Positions 16,432 to 24,501 of a stretch of DNA of 64,000 nt are shown here, piece after piece. Source of the DNA: Clavibacter sp. VKM Ac-2872 (GTDB taxonomy: Bacteria; Actinomycetota; Actinomycetes; Actinomycetales; Microbacteriaceae); NCBI RefSeq assembly GCF_015351105.1, contig NZ_JADKRR010000002.1, forward strand, positions 372,001-436,000. Reading direction: 5' to 3'. The stretch's first letter is position 1; every line of letters begins with the position of its first letter. The notes under the pieces are model-generated. The model saw only the letters and a list, made by a program, of their open reading frames with translations. It was not told the origin of the DNA and searched no databases. Both the position numbers and the translations under genes were made by a program.

Positions 16432-17486
16432 AGCCCCGACGCCCTCTGCCGGCGGACGAGCAGGATCAGCACGGGCGCGCCCAGCACGGCCGTCACGATC
16501 CCGGCGGGCAGCTCGGCCGGCCGCAGCACGATCCGGCCCACGATGTCGGCGGCGAGCAGCAGCACGGGCGCGAGCACGATCGTGTACGCGAGGATCCAGC
16601 GCTGGTCGGGCCCCACGATCCACCGCGCGATGTGCGGGATCATCAGCCCCACGAACGCGATCGGCCCGGCCATCGCGGTCGCGCCGCCCGCGAGCAGCGT
16701 CACGGCGACCACGGCCACGGCCCGCACCACGACGACGTTCGCGCCCAGGGAGCGCGCGAGGTCGTCGCCGAGCGCCACCGCGTCGAGGCTCCGGGCGATG
16801 AGGGCGGCGAGCAGCACGCCCGCCGCGAGGAAGGGCGCGACCGGCACGAGGGCGTCCCAGCCGCGATCCTGCAGCGAGCCGGACTCCCACGCGCGCATGG
16901 CGCTGAAGCCCTGCGGGTCGGCCAGCAGCATGCCCGAGGTGATGCCCGCGAGCACCGCGCCGAGGGCGACGCCGGCCAGCGTGAGGCGCACCGGATCCCC
17001 GCCGCCGCGCCCCGCGGATCCCACGACGTAGACCACCACGGCCGCCACGAGCGCCCCCGCGAAGGCGAACCAGAGGTAACCGCTCACGGCGGTCACACCG
17101 AGCACGCCCGTCGCGACGGCGACCGCGAACGCCGAGCCGGCCGTGACGCCGAGGATGCCGGGATCCGCCAGCGGGTTCCGCGTGACGGCCTGGATGAGCG
17201 CGCCCGCGACCCCGAGCGCGAGGCCCGCGGCGAGGCCGACGAGGGTGCGCGGGACGCGGAGGTCGAGGATCACGACGAGCTCGGCCGGGTCGCGCGGTCG
17301 GCCGGCGAGCGCGTCGACGACGGCACCGAGCGGGATGTCGCGCGAGCCGATCGCGATGCTCGCGAGCGACGCCAGCACGAGCACGCCGAGCGCGAGCACC
17401 AGGCCCGCCGCGCGCGACGGCGCGCTCCGCGCCCGGCCCGCGGGGGCGTCGGGGGCGGAGGCGCGCGCGAGGACCCGGAGCGACAT
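16428..17486 (-). CDS. FecCD-family siderophore ABC permease (first subunit)
   Basis: 352 residues with about nine membrane helices and the typical LRVPRTLVGLAAGLALGVAGALIQAVTRNPLADPGILGV and GPIAFVGLMIPHIARWIVG motifs. It is the first gene of the permease-permease-ATPase operon and lies divergent from the binding-protein gene. The iron box at 17496-17528 sits 10 bp upstream of its start, which predicts iron-dependent repression. Confidence 0.92.
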   Translation of the reverse strand: MSLRVLARASAPDAPAGRARSAPSRAAGLVLALGVLVLASLASIAIGSRDIPLGAVVDALAGRPRDPAELVVILDLRVPRTLVGLAAGLALGVAGALIQAVTRNPLADPGILGVTAGSAFAVAVATGVLGVTAVSGYLWFAFAGALVAAVVVYVVGSAGRGGGDPVRLTLAGVALGAVLAGITSGMLLADPQGFSAMRAWESGSLQDRGWDALVPVAPFLAAGVLLAALIARSLDAVALGDDLARSLGANVVVVRAVAVVAVTLLAGGATAMAGPIAFVGLMIPHIARWIVGPDQRWILAYTIVLAPVLLLAADIVGRIVLRPAELPAGIVTAVLGAPVLILLVRRQRASGL

Positions 17487-17495
17487 GGCCCGGTC

Positions 17496-17528
17496 AGCCT
17501 ACCCTGCCCTTAGGTTAGGCTGCCCTTG
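17496..17528. promoter_or_regulatory. Iron box (DtxR/IdeR-type operator) between divergent siderophore-uptake genes
   Basis: The 19-mer at 17510-17528 (TTAGGTTAGGCTGCCCTTG) matches the DtxR consensus TTAGGTTAGGCTAACCTAA at 15 of 19 positions. A near-perfect inverted repeat extends it: AGCCTACCCT at 17496-17505 against AGGTTAGGCT at 17512-17521 (9 of 10). Lying between both start codons, it can serve both promoters. Confidence 0.8.
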
Positions 17529-17580
17529 CCTGACAGGATCCACACCGGCCCGTCACCCCACACCCGAGAGGCCCCGCACC

Positions 17581-18585
17581 ATGAGGTTCCCCACCACCGG
17601 CTCCGCCCTCGTCGCGCTCACCGTCGCGACGCTCGCCCTCACCGGATGCACCGCCTCCTCCGGCCCGGCCGCCTCCGCCCCGCCCGCGTCGGGATCCGCC
17701 ACCGGTGCCTTCCCCGTCACGGTCGACACGAAGTTCGGCGACGTCACCGTGCCGAGCGAGCCGAAGCGCGTCGTCGCCCTCGGCTGGGGTGACGCGGAGA
17801 CCGCGCTCGCGCTCGGCGTGCAGCCCGTCGGCGCGTCCGACTGGCTCGGCTTCGGCGCCGACGCGGACGGCGTCGGCCCGTGGGCCCAGGGCCTCTACAC
17901 GCAGAAGCCGCAGATCATCGAGACGCTCGAGCCCTCCTACGAGGCCATCGCGGCGCTCAAGCCCGACCTCATCCTCGACACCAAGGGCTCCGGCGACCAG
18001 GCCCGCTACGACCGCCTGTCGCAGATCGCCCCCACCATCGGCGTGCCCGAGGGCGCCGACAGCTACCTCACCGACATGGAGGACCAGGTCGACATGGTCG
18101 CCGAGGCGCTCGGCCGCGAGGAGCAGGGCGACGCCCTCCTCGACGCGGTCGATCAGCGCTTTGAGCAGGTCGCGGCCGCGCACCCCGCCTGGAAGGGCAA
18201 GACGGTCACGGCCGCCACCAAGACCAGCGAGGGCTGGGGCGCCTACGTCGAGGGCAGCGAGCGCGTCGCGTTCCTCGAGCGGCTCGGCTTCGAGCAGAGC
18301 CCGACCATCGCCGGGATCCCCGCGAACGCCGGCGGGTTCTCCGTCGACATCTCCTCCGAGCAGCTCGACCTGCTCGACGCCGACGTGATCGTGGCGTTCC
18401 CGATCTTCATCGACAAGTCCGTGATCACCGGCGACGCGCTGTGGCAGGCGATCCCCGCAGTCGCCGCCGGCCACTCCATCGTCCTCGACGGCGACGTCTC
18501 GTCCGCCTACTCGATCGGCACCACGCTCTCCACCGGCTACGCGCTCGACCAGCTCGTGCCGCTGCTGGAGACCGCCACGAGCTGA
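17581..18585 (+). CDS. Iron-siderophore ABC transporter, substrate-binding lipoprotein
   Basis: 334 residues. A signal peptide ends in a lipobox (LTGC, Cys near residue 22), so the protein is lipid-anchored outside the membrane. The FhuD/FecB-type fold is indicated by FGDVTVPSEPKRVVALGWGDAETALALGVQPVG, then EALKPDLILDTK-type (ALKPDLILDTKG) segments and the long spanning helix. GAGAGG precedes the ATG. It works with the divergent permease/ATPase operon. The siderophore itself is not indicated. Confidence 0.92.
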   Translation: MRFPTTGSALVALTVATLALTGCTASSGPAASAPPASGSATGAFPVTVDTKFGDVTVPSEPKRVVALGWGDAETALALGVQPVGASDWLGFGADADGVGPWAQGLYTQKPQIIETLEPSYEAIAALKPDLILDTKGSGDQARYDRLSQIAPTIGVPEGADSYLTDMEDQVDMVAEALGREEQGDALLDAVDQRFEQVAAAHPAWKGKTVTAATKTSEGWGAYVEGSERVAFLERLGFEQSPTIAGIPANAGGFSVDISSEQLDLLDADVIVAFPIFIDKSVITGDALWQAIPAVAAGHSIVLDGDVSSAYSIGTTLSTGYALDQLVPLLETATS

Positions 18586-18599
18586 TCCGGATCCGCACC

Positions 18600-18640
18600 C
18601 CCGAGGCCCGTCGCGCACGCAGCGCGGCGGGCCCTCGTCG
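18600..18640. terminator. Imperfect hairpin between convergent genes
   Basis: GAGGCCCGTCGCGC pairs with GCGCGGCGGGCCCTC with one bulge and one G-T pair. It lies between the binding protein and the winged-helix regulator. Confidence 0.45.
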
Positions 18641-18649
18641 TCTCGACAG

Positions 18650-18940
18650 CTACGTCTCCAGCATCGCCGTGAGCGCCCGCCGATAGTCCTCGAAGGCGCG
18701 GCGCCCCACCGTGGTGAGCGCCAGGTACGTCACGGGCTGCCGGCCCTCGTGCGTCTTCCGCACCTCGACGTAGCCGGGATCCTCGAGCTTCCTGAGATGC
18801 GTCGACAGGTTGCCGGCCGTCATGTCGAGGATCTCCTGCAGCCGCGGGAACGAGAGCGCCTCCCCCGCGTCGAGCGTCGCGAGCGACGCCACTATGCGGA
18901 GCCGGGCCTGCGCGTGGATCACGGGATCGAGGTCAGCCAA
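18650..18940 (-). CDS. Winged-helix transcriptional regulator (HTH_34 type)
   Basis: 96 residues, a single winged-helix domain: IVASLATLDAGEALSFPRLQEILDMTAGNLSTHLRKLEDPGYVEVRKTHEGRQPVTYLALTTVGRRAFEDY. The recognition helix is the MTAGNLSTHLRKLE part and the wing is KTHEGRQPVTYL. Regulators of this type usually sit next to a membrane protein whose operon they control. Here the ATG overlaps the stop of the upstream membrane-protein gene by 8 bases, so the pair is translationally coupled. Confidence 0.88.
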   Translation of the reverse strand: MADLDPVIHAQARLRIVASLATLDAGEALSFPRLQEILDMTAGNLSTHLRKLEDPGYVEVRKTHEGRQPVTYLALTTVGRRAFEDYRRALTAMLET

Positions 18941-19616
18941 GGCGGGCTCGCAGCGATCGGCGGGCGCGGGCGCTCATCCCGGCCAGCGCGATCCCCGTGA
19001 CGAGGTACGAGCCGCCGCCGAGCACGGCCATCGCGAGGTAGTTGCCCGGGTAGCCGAAGAAGGGCGCCGCGATCGCCGCGACCACGAGGATCGACCCGAG
19101 CAGCAGGGACGAGCGCGAGGAGAACAGCGCGGCGGTCGACAGCAGCATGAGCCCCGCGACGAACGCGAAGCCCGACGTGTAGAAGATCGCCAGCAGGCGG
19201 TCCGGAGCGTCGTTGAAGGCGAGGCCGATGCCGAGCACGTAGACCGAGATCATCGCGACCGACCAGCTGATCCCGTAGACGCGCCCCTGCCAGCGTGCCT
19301 CGCCGGTGGTCGCGAGGCCCGGGGAGTTGCGGACGCCGAGCACGATGCCCGCGATGCTCGACAGAGCGATGAGCCCCGCGAAGATCCCGACGGCCACCGG
19401 CGCAGGCAGGCTCACCGCCTCCGAGCCGTCGATGAGCCAGAGGGCCGTGTAGCCGAGGATCCACGCGACGCCCCAGCACACCTCCATCTTCCAGACGAAC
19501 GCGGTCTGCGCGTCGACCGCGACCCGCCGCTGGTCCTCCATGAGCGCGCGCATCTCGCGCGGGTCGGGCGCGGGCCCGTCGTCGTCGACCGCGTCCTGGT
19601 GCATCGTCGTGTCCAT
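18933..19616 (-). CDS. Multi-TM membrane protein paired with a winged-helix regulator
   Basis: 227 residues from ATG 19616, with GAGGAGAGG upstream. After an acidic N-terminal cytosolic part there are six to seven hydrophobic helices (starting CWGVAWILGYTALWLI near residue 50). No transporter signature is evident. Its only clear link is the overlapping regulator gene downstream. The pair has an unusually canonical promoter (19668-19697) and low-GC upstream DNA. Confidence 0.8.
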   Translation of the reverse strand: MDTTMHQDAVDDDGPAPDPREMRALMEDQRRVAVDAQTAFVWKMEVCWGVAWILGYTALWLIDGSEAVSLPAPVAVGIFAGLIALSSIAGIVLGVRNSPGLATTGEARWQGRVYGISWSVAMISVYVLGIGLAFNDAPDRLLAIFYTSGFAFVAGLMLLSTAALFSSRSSLLLGSILVVAAIAAPFFGYPGNYLAMAVLGGGSYLVTGIALAGMSARARRSLRARLG

Positions 19617-19667
19617 GTGCGCCTCTCCTCGGACGACCGTCGCCCGCTGGGCTCTCGCCCTCGCTAC

Positions 19668-19697
19668 TTTGTATCGCAAACTGCTTTGCCGTGTCAA
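19668..19697 (-). promoter_or_regulatory. Sigma-A-type promoter TTGACA-N18-TACAAA for the membrane/regulator pair
   Basis: On the minus strand, TTGACA (19692-19697) and TACAAA (19668-19673) are 18 bp apart. Two direct CAAAGYAG repeats (CAAAGCAG, CAAAGTAG) overlap the spacer and the -10 and could be the operator of the regulator encoded by the operon. Confidence 0.6.
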
Positions 19698-19776
19698 TGG
19701 CATCCCGCAGGATGATGCGGCCGCCTCCGGCCTCGGCGATGATCGACCCATGCCCATGCACCGCCGGAGGAGCCCG

Positions 19777-20391
19777 ATGCCCGCACGCCCATCGCATGCG
19801 CTCCTCGCCGTGGCAGCGCTCGCACTGGTGACGCTGGCCCTCGGCGGCTGCACCGCCGCGACGCCTGTGGCCCCGGCCTCCGAGGACGTTCGGTCGACGC
19901 GGTCCGAACCCCGCCCCACGCCCACGGACCCGCCCGCTCCGCAGGTCGTCGAGGAGCCCACCTCCGCTCCGACGACGGCGACCGGCCCCGTCGAGATCGC
20001 CTCCGGGATCATCACCCGCCCCTTCACGGGAGGTCGCGAGGCCGGACGCATCACGGTCATGGACACAGGACGGGCAGACGATCTCGAGGTGCGCCTCTCC
20101 GGCTTCGACGACGTGCCCGAGTCGATCGACGCCCGCCTGCTCACGGGACCGTTCACTCCCATCGAGGGGTGCCTCCCCGACGTGTTCACGAAGGTCGCGG
20201 CATTCGGAGCCTTCCAGCCCGGACAGGGCGAGGGTCTCACCACGAGCTTCCCGCGCGAGTGGGGCATCAGCCTCCTCCAGGACGGGGACGCTCACGTCAT
20301 GCTGACCGTCCAGAGCGCGACGTTCCCCGAGGAGGGCACCTGCCTCTACCCGGTGCTCGCGGAGGGGGACGTGACGTGGCACGCCCGCTGA
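19777..20391 (+). CDS. Putative lipoprotein (204 aa)
   Basis: A start at 19777 gives a compact signal peptide (MPARPSHALLAVAALALVTLALGGC) ending in lipobox LGGC, with GGAGGAG five bases upstream. In-frame ATGs at 19750 and 19756 would only add a basic extension. After a Pro/Thr-rich linker comes a globular extracytoplasmic domain with three cysteines, of which GCLPDVF and GTCLYP could pair. No family is recognised. Its last 16 bases overlap the DUF998 gene. Confidence 0.75.
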   Translation: MPARPSHALLAVAALALVTLALGGCTAATPVAPASEDVRSTRSEPRPTPTDPPAPQVVEEPTSAPTTATGPVEIASGIITRPFTGGREAGRITVMDTGRADDLEVRLSGFDDVPESIDARLLTGPFTPIEGCLPDVFTKVAAFGAFQPGQGEGLTTSFPREWGISLLQDGDAHVMLTVQSATFPEEGTCLYPVLAEGDVTWHAR

Positions 20392-21050
20392 TCCCCGCGG
20401 CCGCCGGCGTCGCCTGGATCGCCGCAGCCGTCGTCTACGTCGGCACCGAGGCGGTCGCCGCGTCCGCCTTCCCCGGTTACAGCTACTCCGCCAACTACAT
20501 CAGCGATCTCGGCGTGCCCGACGTCGCCGTGTTCCAGGGCCGCGCCATCGACTCCCCGCTCTCCGCGGTGATGAACGCCGGCTTCATCCTGCAGGGCGTC
20601 ATCTACCTCGTGGCCGCCGTGATCGCCACCCGCGCCCTCCGCGCGGGCCCCCGCCGCACCTTCCTCGCCCTCGCCGTGGTGCACGCCGTCGGGATCACGG
20701 TGGTCGGCCTCATCCACGGCAGCGCCTCGAGCGACGCGAGCGGCATCGGCTGGATGCACGTGGTCGGGGCCGGGATGGCGATCATCGCGGGCAACGCCGC
20801 CTCGATCGTCGCGGGCCTCGGCTCCGGACGCGTCGGCGCCGCACGCGCCTTCCGCGTCGCGAGCGTCGCGCTGGGCGTCGTCGGGCTCATCGCGCTCGCC
20901 CTGCTCCAGACGCTCGGCGGGTCGGACATCGACGGCATCTGGGAGCGCGGATCCGTCTACACCGTCACCGCGTGGGAGCTGATGACGGGCATCGCCGTGC
21001 TCGCCGCCGTCGCGCGCCGCCGCCGCCGCCGCGGGAGCCCGCGCGACTGA
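20376..21050 (+). CDS. DUF998 membrane protein
   Basis: 224 residues from GTG 20376, which lies inside the preceding lipoprotein gene (16-bp overlap) behind GGAGGGG. Six hydrophobic helices. The diagnostic N-terminal segment SYSANYISDLGV after the first helix matches DUF998, whose function is unknown. The C-terminus is a short Arg-rich tail. The overlap suggests translational coupling with the lipoprotein. Confidence 0.82.
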   Translation: MARPLIPAAAGVAWIAAAVVYVGTEAVAASAFPGYSYSANYISDLGVPDVAVFQGRAIDSPLSAVMNAGFILQGVIYLVAAVIATRALRAGPRRTFLALAVVHAVGITVVGLIHGSASSDASGIGWMHVVGAGMAIIAGNAASIVAGLGSGRVGAARAFRVASVALGVVGLIALALLQTLGGSDIDGIWERGSVYTVTAWELMTGIAVLAAVARRRRRRGSPRD

Positions 21051-21083
21051 CCATTGCCGCCCGGCGCCTGGCGCCGACGCGGA

Positions 21084-23063
21084 TCAGCGTCGCTCGGCCG
21101 CCTGCAGCGCCTCGAGGTTGCGGTTGTAGGCCTCGAGCTCGGCGTCGCCGTCGCGGTCGGCCTTGCGGTCGTACCGCACCGAGTCCCGCTTGTCGCTCTT
21201 GCTCCACATGATGGCCGTGACGATCGCGAGGATGACCGTCGGGATCTCGCCGATGCTCCACGCGATGCCGCCGCCGGCCTGCTGGTCGGCCAGCGCCGAC
21301 TCGCCCCACGGCCGCCCCATCGCGCCGAACCAGTCCGCGAGCAGCAGCCCGGTGCCGGTCATGAGCGAGAGGCCGAAGAACGCGTGGAACGCCATGGTCG
21401 CGAGCAGCAGCAGCAGGCGCATCGGGTAGGCGAGGCGCACCGGCATCGGATCGACGCCGATGAGGTTCTGCGTGAAGAGGTACCCGACGATGAGGAAGTG
21501 CACGATCATCCACTGGTGCCCGATGTGGTCCGTCGTGGCCCAGCTGAACAGCGGCGAGTAGTAGAAGACGAGCAGCGAGCCGGCGAACAGCACGGCCGCC
21601 ACGATCGGGTGGCCCACGAACGACGCGAACCGGGAGTGCACGGCCATGAGGATCCACTCGCGGCCGCCGCGGCTGCCGTCCTGGCGCTTGCGGATGGCCC
21701 GCATGGCGAGCGTCACCGGGGCGCCCGGCACGAGCAGCAGCGGGATGACCATGGCGAGCACCATGTGCGCCAGCATGTGCGAGCTGAAGAGGTACTTCTG
21801 GTAGACGTTCACGCCGCCGTTGGTGATGTAGAAGAGGCCGATCATGCCGGCGACCCAGAGGATCGAGCGGTGCAGGGGCCAGGCGTCGCCGCGCTTGCGG
21901 AGACGGTGCACGCCCGCCAGGTAGAAGAAGATCCCGAAGGCGCACAGCAGGATCCAGAGCAGGTCGAAGTTCCACTCCGTGAGGTAGCGCATGGGCGTGA
22001 GCTCGGGCGGCAGGGGCTCGCCGGTGAGGATCTGCGCGGGCGTGGGATCCGGCAGCTGCGTCGCGACGACCTGGCTCACGGGCGGCGCCGTGCGGGCGAG
22101 CGCCGCGGCCACGCCGGACGCGACGCCCATGAACGCGAGCTCGGCGGTGACGAGCCACCAGAAGGGCCCGCGCGCGGCGGATCCGCGCTCCTCGAGCCGG
22201 CCGATGAGCACGCGACGGTACGCGGCGCCGAACAGGCCGAGCGCCAGGAGCGCCGCCACCTTGATCAGCACGAGCAGCCCGTAGGCGGTGAGCAGCCGGT
22301 CGAGCGACCCCACGCGGATCTCCGCGCTCACGTACCCCGAGGCCGCCACGACCACGAAGCACACGAGCGCGACCGCCGAGTAGCGCCGCAGCACCGGCAC
22401 GAGGCGGTCGCCGTCGAGCTTCGAGCGCAGCAGCACCATCGTGAGCAGCCCGCCGAGCCAGACCGCGGCGAACACGAGGTGCAGGCCGAGCGCGTTGACG
22501 GCGGCGTCGTGCCCCTCGGTGCCGCCCGCGTGGCCCTGCTGCGCCATGGGCACGAGGCCGCCGACCGCGATCACGAGCACGAACGCGATGGCGGTGTGGT
22601 TGCGGACCGCGAAGCACAGCACCGTGACGGTCGCGGCGATCAGCGTGGTCGCGAGCCAGGCCTGGCCCACGGAGATCTGCGTGAGCACGAGCCCGAGGCT
22701 CGTCCCGAACTCGGCGCTGAAGGAGAAGGGCGTGCCCGAGACGCTGAGGAAGGTGAAGAACGCCGTGATCGCGGAGGCGACCGTCCAGAGGGCGGCGCCC
22801 GCGGCGGCGATGTCGAGCGCGCGGCCGTACTCGGGGCGCTGGCGCGACAGGGCGAACGCGGCGAGCAGCAGCGCGCCGATGGCCGTGGCGGCCGAGATGT
22901 TGACCATCATCTTCGCGGCCGGCAGCCCGTAGCGGACCACGGGGCCCGCGTCCTCGAGCAGCTGCGGGGCGGCGCCTCCGCCGATGGCGAGCGCGGCCAG
23001 CAGCGAGAGGAACGCGACGATGACGAGGGCGGCGGGCCCCGCGACGCGGAGGAGTCTGGGCAT
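21084..23063 (-). CDS. CopD-CtaG fusion: copper resistance/cytochrome c oxidase assembly membrane protein
   Basis: 659 residues. The first half (about residues 1-320) resembles the CopD domain with about eight helices, a His-containing GLHLVFAAVWLGGLLTMV segment and SGYVSAEIRV. The second half (about 360-610) matches the CtaG/caa3-type assembly domain with HMLAHMVLAMVIPLLLVPGAPVTLAMR, PLFSWATTDHIGHQWMIVHFLIVGYLF and AFHAFFGLSLM. Both domains handle copper across the membrane and the fusion is known in actinobacteria. The C-terminal tail is charged and cytosolic. Confidence 0.9.
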   Translation of the reverse strand: MPRLLRVAGPAALVIVAFLSLLAALAIGGGAAPQLLEDAGPVVRYGLPAAKMMVNISAATAIGALLLAAFALSRQRPEYGRALDIAAAGAALWTVASAITAFFTFLSVSGTPFSFSAEFGTSLGLVLTQISVGQAWLATTLIAATVTVLCFAVRNHTAIAFVLVIAVGGLVPMAQQGHAGGTEGHDAAVNALGLHLVFAAVWLGGLLTMVLLRSKLDGDRLVPVLRRYSAVALVCFVVVAASGYVSAEIRVGSLDRLLTAYGLLVLIKVAALLALGLFGAAYRRVLIGRLEERGSAARGPFWWLVTAELAFMGVASGVAAALARTAPPVSQVVATQLPDPTPAQILTGEPLPPELTPMRYLTEWNFDLLWILLCAFGIFFYLAGVHRLRKRGDAWPLHRSILWVAGMIGLFYITNGGVNVYQKYLFSSHMLAHMVLAMVIPLLLVPGAPVTLAMRAIRKRQDGSRGGREWILMAVHSRFASFVGHPIVAAVLFAGSLLVFYYSPLFSWATTDHIGHQWMIVHFLIVGYLFTQNLIGVDPMPVRLAYPMRLLLLLATMAFHAFFGLSLMTGTGLLLADWFGAMGRPWGESALADQQAGGGIAWSIGEIPTVILAIVTAIMWSKSDKRDSVRYDRKADRDGDAELEAYNRNLEALQAAERR

Positions 23064-23142
23064 GAGGGGATCAGCCTAACTCGCCCGTCCTGACGGGCGG
23101 CTGGCGGCCGTCGGCACCCGCGCGACCGGCCGGGAACGACAC

Positions 23143-23176
23143 AGCGGGGGCGCCGACCGGAGTCGGCGCCCCCGCT
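23143..23176 (-). terminator. Terminator of the HU gene with a UNCG tetraloop
   Basis: A perfect 15-bp stem (23143-23157 with 23162-23176) lies 20 bp downstream of the HU stop. On the minus-strand transcript the loop is UCCG closed by C-G, the highly stable cUNCGg type. No U-tract follows. Confidence 0.85.
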
Positions 23177-23195
23177 GGGCGTGTGGTGAGGAGGA

Positions 23196-23483
23196 CTACT
23201 TGACGGCGGCCTTGAGCTTGCTGCCGGCGGAGACCTTGACGCCCTTGGACGCCTTGATCTCGAGGGGCTCGCCCGTCTGCGGGTTGCGGCCCGTGCGCGC
23301 GGCGCGAGCCGTCTGCTCGAAGGCGACCCAGCCCGGGATCGTGACCTTGACGCCGTCGGCGACGTTGGTCGCGACGGTGGAGAAGAGCGCGTCCAGCACG
23401 CCGTTGACGGCGGCCTGGCTCTGGCCCGACTCCGCGGCGACGGCGGCAACGAGCTCGGTGCGGTTGAGTGACTTGTCAGCCAT
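23196..23483 (-). CDS. HU-family nucleoid DNA-binding protein
   Basis: A 95-residue architectural protein that bends and compacts DNA as a dimer. The helical N-terminus MADKSLNRTELVAAVAAESG and the beta-arm signature FEQTARAARTGRNPQTGEPLEI are typical of HU. The C-terminus has only a short lysine tail (KLKAAVK), without the long Lys/Ala repeat tail of mycobacterial HupB. The Shine-Dalgarno is GGAGGA. It is a single-gene unit ended by the hairpin at 23143-23176. Confidence 0.95.
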   Translation of the reverse strand: MADKSLNRTELVAAVAAESGQSQAAVNGVLDALFSTVATNVADGVKVTIPGWVAFEQTARAARTGRNPQTGEPLEIKASKGVKVSAGSKLKAAVK

Positions 23484-23615
23484 GGGTGTCCTCCTCGGAC
23501 CTGGTGCCGTTCTTCTCGAGCGGCCGTGTGGTGGATGGTGTCTGTCTACGTCAGCGGACCGTGCGACCCGATCGAGGCCATCAGCGGTCCGTTCGGCCAT
23601 ACGGCCGCTTGGAAC

Positions 23616-23921
23616 CTACCAGCTGGACTTCGTGACGCCCGGAAGCTCGCCGCGGTGGGCCATGTCCCGGAAGCGCACGCGGGAGATGCCGAACTTCGAC
23701 AGGTTGCCGCGGGGGCGACCGTCGATGGCGTCGCGCTGGCGCAGGCGGACGGGCGAGGCGTCGCGCGGGAGGCGCTGGATGCCGGCGCGGGCCGCCTCAC
23801 GGCTCTCGTCGGTGCCGTTCGGGTCCACGAGGGCCTTCTTCAGCTCGAGGCGCTTCGCGGCGTACCGCTCGACGATGACCTTGCGCTGCTCGTTGCGGGC
23901 GATCTTGCTCTTCTTGGCCAT
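23616..23921 (-). CDS. rpsN: 30S ribosomal protein S14, long zinc-independent form
   Basis: 101 residues. The length and the absence of any cysteine mark the zinc-independent (C-minus) type; the zinc-type S14 is about 61 residues with CxxC pairs and is normally in the spc operon. The C-terminal [52 protein letters not shown] is canonical. It is the last gene of rpmB-rpmG-rpsN, a grouping that in many actinobacteria is derepressed by Zur under zinc shortage. Confidence 0.96.
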   Translation of the reverse strand: MAKKSKIARNEQRKVIVERYAAKRLELKKALVDPNGTDESREAARAGIQRLPRDASPVRLRQRDAIDGRPRGNLSKFGISRVRFRDMAHRGELPGVTKSSW

Positions 23922-23923
23922 GG

Positions 23924-24091
23924 TTAGCGCTCCTCGCGGAAGTCGACGTGCTTGCGGACGACCGGGTCGTACTTCTTCAGCACGAGGCGGTCGGGGTTGT
24001 TGCGGCGGTTCTTGCGGGTCACGTACGTGTACCCGGTGCCGGCCGTCGAGCGGAGCTTGATGATCGGACGGACGTCCTGCTGCTTGGCCAT
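23924..24091 (-). CDS. rpmG: 50S ribosomal protein L33, cysteine-free form
   Basis: 55 residues ([55 protein letters not shown]). There are no cysteines, so it is the zinc-independent paralogue type. The ATG overlaps the rpmB stop by one base (TAATG) and its stop lies 2 bp from the rpsN start, so the three genes form a tight operon. The reading frame runs open far upstream, but family length fixes this start. Confidence 0.96.
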   Translation of the reverse strand: MAKQQDVRPIIKLRSTAGTGYTYVTRKNRRNNPDRLVLKKYDPVVRKHVDFREER

Positions 24092-24327
24092 TAGATCTTC
24101 ACCCCACGAGCGAGGATGTCCTTGACGACGGACTCGATGCCGCGGGCGTCGATGACCTTGATGCCCTTCGCGGAGAGCGTGAGCTTGACGTTGCGACGCA
24201 GCGAGGGGACGTAGTACGTCTTCTTCTGCACGTTCGGGTCGAAGCGGCGCTTGGTGCGCCGGTGCGAGTGCGAGATGTTGTGTCCGAAGCCGGGGACGGC
24301 GCCGGTCACCTGGCAGGTTGCTGCCAT
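24091..24327 (-). CDS. rpmB: 50S ribosomal protein L28
   Basis: 78 residues beginning [34 protein letters not shown]. Only one cysteine is present (C5) in place of the CxxC pairs of zinc-binding L28, so this is the C-minus type. It is the first gene of rpmB-rpmG-rpsN. The ATG has GGAGG upstream and the promoter carries a striking palindrome (24347-24366). Confidence 0.95.
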   Translation of the reverse strand: MAATCQVTGAVPGFGHNISHSHRRTKRRFDPNVQKKTYYVPSLRRNVKLTLSAKGIKVIDARGIESVVKDILARGVKI

Positions 24328-24341
24328 GGTTTCCTCCGTAG

Positions 24342-24373
24342 GTACCGTAGGGCGAGACCGCCCTACCCAAGAT
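24342..24373 (-). promoter_or_regulatory. rpmB promoter with GC-rich palindrome in the -35/-10 spacer
   Basis: On the minus strand TACGGT is a plausible -10. Directly before it lies a perfect inverted repeat GTAGGGCG-gtct-CGCCCTAC (24347-24366) filling the spacer, where an operator would block RNA polymerase. It does not resemble an AT-rich Zur/Fur box. As the leader is only about 15 nt, an RNA attenuator is less likely. Confidence 0.5.
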
Positions 24374-24475
24374 TTCTTGTCGGCACGCCCGTCCCCGGAT
24401 CTCGAGAGAAGAGGGTGGGCGCACATGCGAGCGGATGAGCCGCTCGGCCAAGGATCGAGGCTACGCGACGACACG

Positions 24476-24500
24476 CCCGGGCGCAAGCCGAGGGCCCGGG
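24476..24500 (-). terminator. Short hairpin just after the zur-like gene
   Basis: CCCGGGC (24476-24482) pairs with GCCCGGG (24494-24500), 11-nt loop, immediately after the stop at 24502. Stem is short and there is no U-tract. Confidence 0.35.
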
Positions 24501-24501
24501 A

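Noticed and set aside
24328-24501. Search for an AT-rich Zur box upstream of rpmB
   Set aside because: No 7-1-7 AT-rich palindrome was found; only the GC-rich palindrome at 24347-24366 stands out.
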